A stretch of DNA of 24,092 nucleotides from a virus: positions 1-24,092 of IMG/VR virus record IMGVR_UViG_3300029893_000220; one strand, 5' to 3'. The translations under genes and the position numbers were made by a program. Each line of letters starts with the position of its first letter. Position 1 is the stretch's first letter. The notes under the pieces were generated by a model, which saw only the letters and a list, made by a program, of their open reading frames with translations, made no database searches and was not told the origin of the DNA. This document shows positions 14,488 through 20,946 of the stretch, one piece after another.

Positions 14488-16128
14488 TTACATACCCAGA
14501 TCAGAATCTACCTCCTCCTGAAATTGGGGTAATTGATAATTAGATATCTGTACTACAGGGCTTTCAACTTGGTATAACTGCCAAGCGATAGCCAGTGCCA
14601 TACAGTTATGAACCAAGATATTGTTGGCAAAATACTCTGGAGTTTCTGCAACTTGGAGGTTATAAACTCTTTGCTTTCCGGCGATAACGCGACCCACAAA
14701 GTTGTGAACAAAACTTAGCACCCAAAGTACGGGTGTAAATAAACTTTTTACCACATTCCGCACAAATGGCTTCTTTCCTTTCTCCATGAATACTAAGACG
14801 AGCTGCTCGTCGAGCTTGTTCTTTCCACTTTTCTGGGTTGGCGGCTCTCCATTTTGCAAGCGTCTCTTTAATTCTTTTAGCGTTTTTGAGTCCGTTTCTA
14901 CGAAGAAGAGCTTGGTATTCGTCTGGGTTTTCTTCTTTCCACTTTTTGAGGGCTTGAATAGCTCTACTAGCTTGTCGTTTGCCATTTTCGCTATACACCC
15001 GGCTTGCTTCTTTGGGGTTGTTTTTCCGCCACTCTCGTAACTGTCTAACCAGTCGCTTGGCTTGCCGATGACCGTTAGACACAATGAGTTTATGCCTATC
15101 TGGTTCAAGAAGGTGTTTGGTGATGTGCTTACCCTTTTCCTCAAGTGCAAGATTGTCTGGTGAGTTATTAAGAGGATTACCATCTTTATGGTGAACAACA
15201 TATCCCTTAGGGATTGAGCCAAAATTGTCAATCCAAATTTGCCTGTGGAGTGCAAATGGAGGTTTTTTCCACTTATCGTGTCGCCAATAATAGACCCTAA
15301 GCTGTCTTCTCTTTGAATTTGGGTAGCGGTGATACTTTTTTCCTCGATACTCGATTGTTTCTCGTTCCACATGTATATTATATCACTGGCCTTAACTGTA
15401 GCAAGAGAGACAGTGCCTTTTTTCGTTATAATTGGATGGTCGGGAGTTCCCGTAAGTCCTAGGTTCGTAACTACCTTGGCATACCTAGAGTTGGTGGCAA
15501 TTACTGGTCTATAACCATTTCGGGTCATTACCAAATCTCCAACTCTAATGTTTTCTATTGGCACTTGGCCATTATTTGTTAGTATTTTTGTTCCTGCCAC
15601 GAAACATAAATCATCATGGGCTCCTTCCTCGGCTTGGGGTTTTCCAGATCTGCTGATAATGAAGGTGAACAACTCTTTTACTGTTGGTTTATGGTAGAGC
15701 TTGATTAGCTGTTTATCTATAGCCTCCTTTAAATCTTGAAGCATTTTAGGCCTAGTGGCCGTGTTAGTATCCCACCCAATCTTACTGCTCTCTGGGTTAT
15801 TTATAGCTCCGTAGCTTGGCATGGTAAAAATCTTGTATTTCCCGTTTCTGTTCAGCGTTGCAAGACGCTCTAACTCAAACACCCCGCCGTTTTGTCTTTC
15901 ATAAGCCACCACCGGCTGAATTCCTGTCTCATCAAATATTCTTTCAAGCTCAATGTGAATGGTTGGGGTAACTGAGGTAATGCTTTGCTTAACGTAGATT
16001 ACACCAGGAACATCAAGATTGGTTTTGGAAAGGAATTGTGCTGCAGTAAAGTCATTCGCCCCCGCTGATGGGTCAACTCCAACTGTGATAAATTCTCCCC
16101 GGTTGTATTTTCTATATTGTTGCAACAT
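14488..16128 (-). CDS. terL: Large terminase nuclease subunit with intein
   Basis: A 546-residue precursor. Residues 1-174 and 509-546 form an RNase H-like terminase nuclease domain: GVDPSAGAND (first acidic Asp19), VVAYERQNGG (Glu77) and AHDDL (Asp172/173) are the three metal-binding motifs. Residues 175-508 are an intein. Splicing would join GAHDDL to CMALAIAWQLY and restore the helix that carries the HDD motif. The ATG at 16128 overlaps the ATPase gene by 17 bases in the +1 frame; an in-frame TAG at 16143-16141 prevents upstream extension, so the two halves are separate ORFs unless ribosomes shift within 16140-16115. In most phages both domains are one polypeptide. This nuclease cuts concatemeric DNA at packaging start and end. 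Confidence 0.85.
   Translation of the reverse strand: MLQQYRKYNRGEFITVGVDPSAGANDFTAAQFLSKTNLDVPGVIYVKQSITSVTPTIHIELERIFDETGIQPVVAYERQNGGVFELERLATLNRNGKYKIFTMPSYGAINNPESSKIGWDTNTATRPKMLQDLKEAIDKQLIKLYHKPTVKELFTFIISRSGKPQAEEGAHDDLCFVAGTKILTNNGQVPIENIRVGDLVMTRNGYRPVIATNSRYAKVVTNLGLTGTPDHPIITKKGTVSLATVKASDIIYMWNEKQSSIEEKSITATQIQREDSLGSIIGDTISGKNLHLHSTGKFGLTILAQSLRDMLFTIKMVILLITHQTILHLRKRVSTSPNTFLNQIGINSLCLTVIGKPSDWLDSYESGGKTTPKKQAGCIAKMANDKLVELFKPSKSGKKKTQTNTKLFFVETDSKTLKELKRRLQNGEPPTQKSGKNKLDEQLVLVFMEKGKKPFVRNVVKSLFTPVLWVLSFVHNFVGRVIAGKQRVYNLQVAETPEYFANNILVHNCMALAIAWQLYQVESPVVQISNYQLPQFQEEVDSDLGM
14660..15370 (-). CDS. HNH homing endonuclease nested out of frame in an intein
   Basis: A 236-residue protein with a GTG start at 15370, in the frame offset by two bases from the intein that contains it. 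FGSIPKGYVVHHKDGNPLNN (residues 50-69) followed by SPDNLALEEKGKHITKH is a canonical HNH_3-type nuclease core: His60/His61, Asn69, Asn73 and His82/His86. Three W-x(4-5)-NP helical repeats follow (residues about 110-190: WRKNNPKEA, WKEENPDEY, WRAANPEKW), probably DNA-recognition modules. The C-terminus has C-x2-C-x14-C-x3-C (ICAEC...FCSQLC), a zinc finger. It would cut intein-less terminase genes and so drive intein spread. A promoter-like TTGCTA-N16-TATAAT lies directly upstream. No Shine-Dalgarno is seen. Confidence 0.85.
   Translation of the reverse strand: MERETIEYRGKKYHRYPNSKRRQLRVYYWRHDKWKKPPFALHRQIWIDNFGSIPKGYVVHHKDGNPLNNSPDNLALEEKGKHITKHLLEPDRHKLIVSNGHRQAKRLVRQLREWRKNNPKEASRVYSENGKRQASRAIQALKKWKEENPDEYQALLRRNGLKNAKRIKETLAKWRAANPEKWKEQARRAARLSIHGERKEAICAECGKKFIYTRTLGAKFCSQLCGSRYRRKAKSL
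15377..15403 (-). promoter_or_regulatory. Promoter-like sequence inside the intein, before the HNH ORF
   Basis: On the minus strand TGATATAAT (15385-15377) is a perfect extended -10, and TTGCTA lies 16 bases upstream (about 15403-15398) as a partial -35. Transcription would begin near the GTG start of the HNH gene, giving an almost leaderless message. Confidence 0.45.
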
Positions 16129-18055
16129 CCTTAACTTGCTCTAAATATGCCTTGAGAGCTTCTTTGTCAAAATAGTTATCACCCGACGCTATAAACGCCT
16201 CTTCTGGTGTCTCTGGATATTCTTGTGGGTAGAGTCTCCCGAGCTCCTTTCTCTTTTGCTCTAAGAAATCTTGTGAATAAAACAACGATGCTGAAAAAAA
16301 CAAAGGGTTAAATCCCGTTAATCCAAGCTCGGACTCATCCCAAAACTCCTTCAACTCATTAAAACCATTTGCTGTGGTCTCTATTACCACTCTTCCATCC
16401 GGCCTAACAGCTTGTAGAGCTGAGGCTAAAAGCTTCCTAAAGTGTTTGTAAAAAGCCGCCTCCGAGTTTGAGATCACCCCACAAGGAGTAAGAAATGCGT
16501 GGGACTTGTCCTTGACCTCTATCTCATAGGTCTGTTGGGGGGGGGCGTCTTCTATTGACTTAACCTTAATAAACAAGCCCCCATTACATGAAGACATATT
16601 CCTAGTAGTTAAATAGCGATACTTCATCCCCTTAAAACTTTTTGCCCCATTTTTCTTTTTCTGAGAAAAACCATGCACCCTTAATCTATAGATCGGTTGG
16701 GTTTTGTTCTCGTATCTTTTCCTGTTTTCCACATAGTCAAGAGCGGGAATCCTGTGATTTAACAGGCAATAGATTTGCCTCATCTGCCTTCCTATGCTTT
16801 CCCTGATAGTGGTTATAAACACCATCTCTTGCCTCCCATTTTTTACATAATCCAACTTTGAGCCGTCTCCATCCTTCCAACCATCAAATAATCCCAAAAG
16901 AAACTTCTTTGGATACTGATACAAAAACTTATCAGGAATATATTTGTTTTCAGCCCTACCAACCAGATCATTAACAAACATTGCTATTTCCCTAGAAAAG
17001 TACGTGATTATTTTTCTGGTCCCACTGTTATCTGATCTGATATCCACCCTAGGGCTTATTGGAAACAAGTCAATAAAGTTCTCATAAAAGTATTCATCAG
17101 GATGACAAGCAAAAGAAATCTTATTTAAGTCTTTTGTGATGTTTCCCTCGGCCAGGTAATAGCCTAAAAAATAACCCAGCTTATAATTCGTCTTCAAAAC
17201 TAAACCAGAGCTTCTTACATTACCTATTTTTCCATTTGGAGCTCTCTTTCTTACGAGATGTTTTGCGTTTTTCTGGTTCCTTACTACCAGATGTTTTACA
17301 TAAGCCCCCGTCTTTGGATATGCCCACATAACATAATCATCGGTAGTTAAATCCTTGGCCTTTTTCCATACTGGATCCGATAGGCGACTGTTATGCCCAG
17401 CACCAGCAACCCGAATCTTATGATCTGGAGAAACATCGATAGTTTCATTTGATAACCACAGTCTGATTCTTTTTATTGGTTTGATGCCAGTGTTCCATTT
17501 ATTAGTAACCTCAGTGAGGCCACCATCTTCAGCGATCACCCTGTCTCCTATTTCTATATCCTTTATCTTCTTTGTGATCCCGTTTTTACTAATTATTTTA
17601 GTGTCTCCGCCTACACACATGTGCAAATTTTTGATAGTCTTTGACCTTCCAAACTCCGTATTTTCAGCTGTACCTATCTGATATTTACTGTTTATTACTT
17701 CATTAACGAGCTCGTATTTAGAGTTGTACTTAAGTGGAATCTTCATTCCTGTTTTTTGCTCATACGACTGAAGGTAAAACTTAACCTTATCAAGCAATCC
17801 TATGGCGTTATCTGCGACGTCTGCGACAACTACTGAGTGAGAGTTAGGGTCAAGAATAAAATCTCCAGCAAAAATACCACCAATAAATGATGAAAAACCC
17901 TCTTGTCTAGCCTTAAGTAAGATATCTCTACCAGTTGCTTTGTTAGCAAATAACCGTTGCGGACCGTTTGGCACAAACTGAACTATCTGACCTTGTTTAT
18001 CTATAATCTCAAGACGTTGCTCGATAAATTTCTCGTAAGGCTTATAGACACTCAT
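16112..18055 (-). CDS. terL: Large terminase ATPase subunit with intein
   Basis: A 647-residue precursor. Residues 1-146 and 531-647 form the terminase ATPase. LLKARQEGFSS (about residues 46-56) is the variant Walker A of this family. Splicing joins IKNLHM to SEAAFYKHF, restoring the L-H-x-S-E Walker B with its catalytic Glu. VVIETTANGFNELKEFW is the following motif III region, and PETPEEAFIASGDNYFD is the usual end of the ATPase domain. Residues 147-530 are an intein with a LAGLIDADG endonuclease. The start overlaps the small terminase stop in an ATGA (18052-18055). The 3' end overlaps the nuclease ORF by 17 bases. This motor pumps DNA into the prohead through the portal. Confidence 0.9.
   Translation of the reverse strand: MSVYKPYEKFIEQRLEIIDKQGQIVQFVPNGPQRLFANKATGRDILLKARQEGFSSFIGGIFAGDFILDPNSHSVVVADVADNAIGLLDKVKFYLQSYEQKTGMKIPLKYNSKYELVNEVINSKYQIGTAENTEFGRSKTIKNLHMCVGGDTKIISKNGITKKIKDIEIGDRVIAEDGGLTEVTNKWNTGIKPIKRIRLWLSNETIDVSPDHKIRVAGAGHNSRLSDPVWKKAKDLTTDDYVMWAYPKTGAYVKHLVVRNQKNAKHLVRKRAPNGKIGNVRSSGLVLKTNYKLGYFLGYYLAEGNITKDLNKISFACHPDEYFYENFIDLFPISPRVDIRSDNSGTRKIITYFSREIAMFVNDLVGRAENKYIPDKFLYQYPKKFLLGLFDGWKDGDGSKLDYVKNGRQEMVFITTIRESIGRQMRQIYCLLNHRIPALDYVENRKRYENKTQPIYRLRVHGFSQKKKNGAKSFKGMKYRYLTTRNMSSCNGGLFIKVKSIEDAPPQQTYEIEVKDKSHAFLTPCGVISNSEAAFYKHFRKLLASALQAVRPDGRVVIETTANGFNELKEFWDESELGLTGFNPLFFSASLFYSQDFLEQKRKELGRLYPQEYPETPEEAFIASGDNYFDKEALKAYLEQVKDVATI
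16466..17617 (-). mobile_element. Intein with LAGLIDADG endonuclease in the terminase ATPase
   Basis: Residues 147-530 of the ATPase precursor (384 residues). Block A begins CVGGDTKIISKNG. Block B is DVSPDHKIRVAG. Two LAGLIDADG helices lie at residues about 293-304 (LGYFLGYYLAEG) and 385-398 (FLLGLFDGWKDGDG), each ending in an acidic residue as required for a single-chain homing endonuclease. The C-terminal block is SHAFLTPCGVISN followed by Ser531. The penultimate residue is Ser, not the usual His. The insertion splits the Walker B motif just before its S-E pair. Confidence 0.92.
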
Positions 18056-18468
18056 ATCCCGAAGGCGTCTTTCTCACTCTTTAGGTGGTTTAAGACATTT
18101 ACTTGAATGTTATTTGTCGTTTTCTCTTCTACATCTCCAGCTGCCTTCCTCATATCTTTCCAGTAGTTATAATCACGGACAGCATTTTTCATGCCAATTT
18201 TGTCTAAAGTTGGAAGCCAACGCCTACGAGCCTTCCTATACGCCTCGTAATACCAGTCCTCAAATCCAGGTTTCTCCAGCCACTTATACCAAGCTTGCTT
18301 CGTCATTTTACTTGCTGCAGCAATCTCCGTAGGTGAGTCAGAGTGTATTTCTACTGCTACAGCGAGCCATTTTTCCATTCCAGGAGTAGGATTAAACTCC
18401 TCCGTTTCGGTCAACTCTTTTGACTTTTGTATTGCCGTATCAGTCTTTTTTATCATAGGGTCTAACAT
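18052..18468 (-). CDS. terS: Small terminase subunit
   Basis: A 138-residue protein. Residues about 40-75 (SPTEIAAASKMTKQAWYKWL) form a helix-turn-helix typical of small terminase N-domains, which recognise phage DNA. They are followed by the W-L-E-K-P-G-F-E-D-W region and a long basic helix (YEAYRKARRRWLPTLDKIGM). The C-terminal segment (residues about 105-138) would assemble the oligomer and contact the ATPase. It overlaps the ATPase start by 4 bases (ATGA), the classic terS-terL coupling. Upstream lie two 9-bp direct repeats and an extended -10, so this is a likely entry point for late transcription. Confidence 0.75.
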   Translation of the reverse strand: MLDPMIKKTDTAIQKSKELTETEEFNPTPGMEKWLAVAVEIHSDSPTEIAAASKMTKQAWYKWLEKPGFEDWYYEAYRKARRRWLPTLDKIGMKNAVRDYNYWKDMRKAAGDVEEKTTNNIQVNVLNHLKSEKDAFGI

Positions 18469-18475
18469 GTTTGTC

Positions 18476-18495
18476 GCGGTAATTTTGCGGTAATT
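18476..18495. repeat. Two 9-bp direct repeats upstream of terS
   Basis: GCGGTAATT occurs at 18476-18484 and 18487-18495, spaced 11 bases start to start, which places both on one face of the helix. They lie 8-27 bases upstream of the terS start and downstream of the extended -10 at 18525-18533. A binding site for a regulator, or for TerS itself (packaging site), is possible. Confidence 0.5.
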
Positions 18496-18524
18496 CTAAA
18501 ACAATCAAGTACAAGTCAGATTTC

Positions 18525-18533
18525 ATTGTATCA
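18525..18533 (-). promoter_or_regulatory. Extended -10 candidate for the late operon
   Basis: TGATACAAT on the minus strand (18533-18525) matches TG-n-TATAAT with one mismatch. No clear -35 is present. It lies about 57 bases upstream of the terS start, in the only intergenic gap of the packaging region. Confidence 0.35.
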
Positions 18534-18572
18534 CACCAACCGTCGCACCGCCTCGAGAAAGGTTATTTTGTC

Positions 18573-19100
18573 TCATGGCTTCCATTGTGTTAAATTACAA
18601 GCTTGCTTCCATAAATCATTTGATTGATATTCTGCTGGATTAAAAGGATGCTCACCACTAAGTAAGCCCCTATGATCATGATTAAAATAAACGTCCATTT
18701 CTCCAGTATCATATTTTTCACCAATATACGCTTCCTCCCAATAATCATGTCTAACATCCCCAATAACATAACCGTCATATTTTAACCCCGTACCCAACAA
18801 TAAAACCGGTCTCGTTGGCGTAAATGTCTCGTCCTCGTCTAAGTGGGGATAATTTCTATCAATCTCCTCTTTAGTTCTTTCTGCCAGCCCCTCATTGAAA
18901 CTCAAAATTGGTTTAACTTCCACAAGTATCACTTTATTATTCATCCCGTACAACGCAAAGTCAGGTATCCAACCATCAAAATCCAAAGGTTCATACTCCC
19001 ACTTCCAACCAACTAGGTCAAAGAAAGCAGCCCACCTCGCTTCTAATCTGGAGCGAAATCTAACATTTTTATAAATTGTCGGTATCGGCGCTATCCCCAT
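18573..19100 (-). CDS. PD-(D/E)XK-like nuclease, unknown role
   Basis: A 175-residue protein. NVRFRSRLEARWAAFFDLVG (residues about 12-31) carries the helix with Glu of such folds, GWIPDFALYG supplies the catalytic Asp, and KVILVEVKP supplies the E-x-K. Together they form a complete P-D-x(n)-E-x-K site near the N-terminus. The C-terminal half has many His, Asp and Trp residues (DVRHDYWEEAY, DVYFNHDHRGLLSGEHPF) and no known domain. Similar small proteins occur in many phage genomes beside replication genes, usually unassigned. Start at ATG 19100 with AAAGGA upstream. It lies between the iteron-like region and terS, so it could process replicating DNA or degrade host DNA. Confidence 0.65.
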   Translation of the reverse strand: MGIAPIPTIYKNVRFRSRLEARWAAFFDLVGWKWEYEPLDFDGWIPDFALYGMNNKVILVEVKPILSFNEGLAERTKEEIDRNYPHLDEDETFTPTRPVLLLGTGLKYDGYVIGDVRHDYWEEAYIGEKYDTGEMDVYFNHDHRGLLSGEHPFNPAEYQSNDLWKQACNLTQWKP

Positions 19101-19102
19101 AT

Positions 19103-19354
19103 TTATTTTTTCCTTTCAAGAAAAAAAGTATTATCTATCAAAGTCCTATAATCTTCACCTTTGCAAAACGCCATTCTTCCTTTGCAATGCAACCCCCCTT
19201 TAGGGGGGTATTGCAAACGAGAATTTAGGCACGTTTGCAAACGAGAATTAACACTACCACTGCAAACGATGGATGTATCAATCCTTTCTCTTTTGCAATG
19301 GTATTGCAAAGGTATTGCAAACGAGAAAATCAACTTGTCAAAAAAGTATCTCAT
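19103..19354 (-). CDS. Doubtful 83-residue ORF across the iteron-like repeats
   Basis: An ORF whose ATG overlaps the helicase stop (ATGA, 19351-19354) and whose stop is 2 bases before the nuclease start, which is the tiling of a real operon gene. The predicted protein is unusual, though: Cys/Arg/Ser-rich with no domain, and its middle (VNSRLQTCLNSRLQ) is simply the translation of the TTGCAAACGAGAA repeats. It may be coding DNA in which an origin is embedded, or an accidental open frame. I favour the origin as the selected function. Confidence 0.3.
   Translation of the reverse strand: MRYFFDKLIFSFAIPLQYHCKRERIDTSIVCSGSVNSRLQTCLNSRLQYPPKGGLHCKGRMAFCKGEDYRTLIDNTFFLERKK
19161..19330. repeat. Iteron-like array, candidate replication origin
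   Basis: TTGCAA occurs seven times (19161, 19182, 19211, 19235, 19293, 19304, 19315) in 170 bases. The longer unit TTGCAAACGAGAA occurs exactly at 19211, 19235 and 19315, and partially as CTGCAAACGA at 19260. Spacings of 24-25 and of 11 and 11 bases keep copies on one helix face. A perfect hairpin ACCCCCC-TTTA-GGGGGGT lies at 19192-19209. The array sits directly beside the primase/helicase gene, as phage origins often do. Confidence 0.6.
19192..19209. repeat. GC hairpin inside the iteron-like array
   Basis: ACCCCCC (19192-19198) and GGGGGGT (19203-19209) are a perfect 7-bp inverted repeat with loop TTTA. It could act as a single-strand initiation or primase-loading structure, or as a weak transcription barrier between the helicase and nuclease genes. 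Confidence 0.6.
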
Positions 19355-20946
19355 AGTTCTTGATCATCCTCCTCCATAACTGGTCTAAAATACACCCTTT
19401 TCCGATGGTTGTTCTCATCTTGTCTATAATCGACATCCTGACTTTTGACTAAAGTCCCCAGTACCGTATCAGCAGTTCTCTTAGATATATCTTTACTCTC
19501 ACACGCCTTATAAAGATCATCCTTGGTAAATTCGTAATTTTTATCCAACAGCTCAGTTATCACTTGCCTGGCCTCAGCGTTCTTGGCTTCAATATCTATC
19601 ACCTCTCCCCCATAAGCAACTTCTGATATGTAAGTCCCCTTCCCATTAGGATTGACCTGAGATACTAAGTTGACTTTAAATTTTGATAGTTTTTGAGAGT
19701 CCCTAGCCTTGGTCTGCTCAAAAGAAAATTCATTGATTGTGTTAGGCATAGCTGCCACCCTGAAACCTGATACTATTTGAGCATTGATGTTGGTACTCCC
19801 TCTGGCTCTTTGTGCTGAACTTCTTACTGTCATTGATGGCTTGTTCTCATGGTGTAGTACCAAAAACGCCCTACCTGGAAACAACCGCCTTAATGTGTCA
19901 AAAAATACTTGGGTATCCCCAGCAGCATTCTCATTCCCAATCATTACGTCAGTGAAAGAGTCAATTACAATCAAACCAATGTTCAGCGCTTCAACCTTCC
20001 TCGATAGAGATTTGGCAAACTTTGATATGCCATCATCTTCCTTTGGATCAGTTAAATCAAAATAATGGGGGTACTTGACCCGATAAATCATCCCGTCCTT
20101 ATCCTCAATACCCATACCCTTAAACCGATCTTGAGAGATTTTCCTTGAGTTCTCCTTGTCAATAAAAAGCATTTTGGTTTTTGTGTTGATCGCAAATCTA
20201 CCCAACCACGGGCTATTCTCGACAATGGCTTTGGCTATAGAAAGCGTATATAACGACTTACCAGTACCCTCAGCACCAAAAATAAAAGTAAACCCTTCTG
20301 CTGGCAATACCCTCTCAATTATCCATTTTTCCTCGGGTATATCCTCTGCTAGTAATTCTGATATTTCTTCTAGTTGAAACTCATCAGGCTCATGCTTGTC
20401 CAGCCATTGATCTAAAGAAAGCAACTCGACCATCAAATCCTCCACCTTGTAGTCTTTCTCAAAATACTCGCACACATCCTTAACTCCTTCAGGTAGCTCA
20501 ATGATCGCCGGTTTAGCTCCAACATTCTCTAGTGTCTTGTAGTGCTTCTCAATTGCCTTCTTTCCAGCGTCATCGTTGTCCAGGCAAATATATACGTCCT
20601 TGCCCCTTAACGGCTCTAAAATATCCTCACTCACCGACTCAACTCCGTTGGTTGATGTTACTGCTGGTATGCCCTCTTGCCACAATCTCACGCAATCTGG
20701 CTCACCTTCACAGTAAACCACCCATTCCTTGTCTTTAGTCACGTGGCTGGCATAAAGCATCTTCTTAGCTCCAGGGTCAAAGCTAAATTTTGTGTCACCA
20801 GTCAGGTGGCGATAGTGATTGAACATCACCTCTCCATCCCCATTCTTGATCGGTATGGTTATCTTGTCATCATCCCACGACCAGCCAAACTTCTTGGCAA
20901 ACTCCGGATCTATTGTGTGGCTATCAAAATACTCTTGGGCAGTCAT
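19351..20946 (-). CDS. Replicative TOPRIM primase / RepA-like helicase
   Basis: A 531-residue protein. Residues about 75-150 are a TOPRIM domain: WVVYCEGEPDCVRLWQEG supplies the catalytic Glu, and DVYICLDNDDAGKKAIEKH the D-x-D. Residues about 205-450 are a RecA-like ATPase of the RepA/AAA_25 type: FTFIFGAEGTGKSLYTLSIA is Walker A, LNIGLIVIDSFTDVMI is Walker B, and AFLVLHHENKP is the sensor region. The C-terminus (residues about 460-531) looks like a winged helix (TKDDLYKACESKDISKRTAD). The zinc-binding domain of primase is missing here and is supplied by the upstream ORF, which overlaps by 4 bases (20943-20946). The protein would prime and unwind DNA at the phage fork. Confidence 0.85.
   Translation of the reverse strand: MTAQEYFDSHTIDPEFAKKFGWSWDDDKITIPIKNGDGEVMFNHYRHLTGDTKFSFDPGAKKMLYASHVTKDKEWVVYCEGEPDCVRLWQEGIPAVTSTNGVESVSEDILEPLRGKDVYICLDNDDAGKKAIEKHYKTLENVGAKPAIIELPEGVKDVCEYFEKDYKVEDLMVELLSLDQWLDKHEPDEFQLEEISELLAEDIPEEKWIIERVLPAEGFTFIFGAEGTGKSLYTLSIAKAIVENSPWLGRFAINTKTKMLFIDKENSRKISQDRFKGMGIEDKDGMIYRVKYPHYFDLTDPKEDDGISKFAKSLSRKVEALNIGLIVIDSFTDVMIGNENAAGDTQVFFDTLRRLFPGRAFLVLHHENKPSMTVRSSAQRARGSTNINAQIVSGFRVAAMPNTINEFSFEQTKARDSQKLSKFKVNLVSQVNPNGKGTYISEVAYGGEVIDIEAKNAEARQVITELLDKNYEFTKDDLYKACESKDISKRTADTVLGTLVKSQDVDYRQDENNHRKRVYFRPVMEEDDQEL

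Larger units (their letters stand above)
14605..15606 (-). mobile_element. Intein in the terminase nuclease, with out-of-frame HNH ORF
   Basis: Residues 175-508 of the nuclease precursor (334 residues). Block A is CFVAGTKILTNNG with Cys1, block B is TGTPDHPIITKKG, and the C-terminal blocks F and G are VYNLQVAETPEYFANN and ILVHN followed by Cys, all canonical for a self-splicing class 1 intein. Between them (residues about 253-490) the intein frame encodes no recognisable domain, while a complete HNH endonuclease occupies another frame of the same DNA. The insertion point is directly after the conserved HDDL of the nuclease active site. Confidence 0.9.

Noticed and set aside
16112-16143. Simple sequencing frameshift splitting terL
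   Set aside because: Not excluded, but the nuclease ORF has its own ATG in an overlap and the ATPase ends at a natural domain boundary; kept as a split gene with the alternative stated.
19161-19379. Rightward ORF of 72 codons across the iteron-like region
   Set aside because: No start signal and no domain, and it is antisense to the helicase end; treated as chance.
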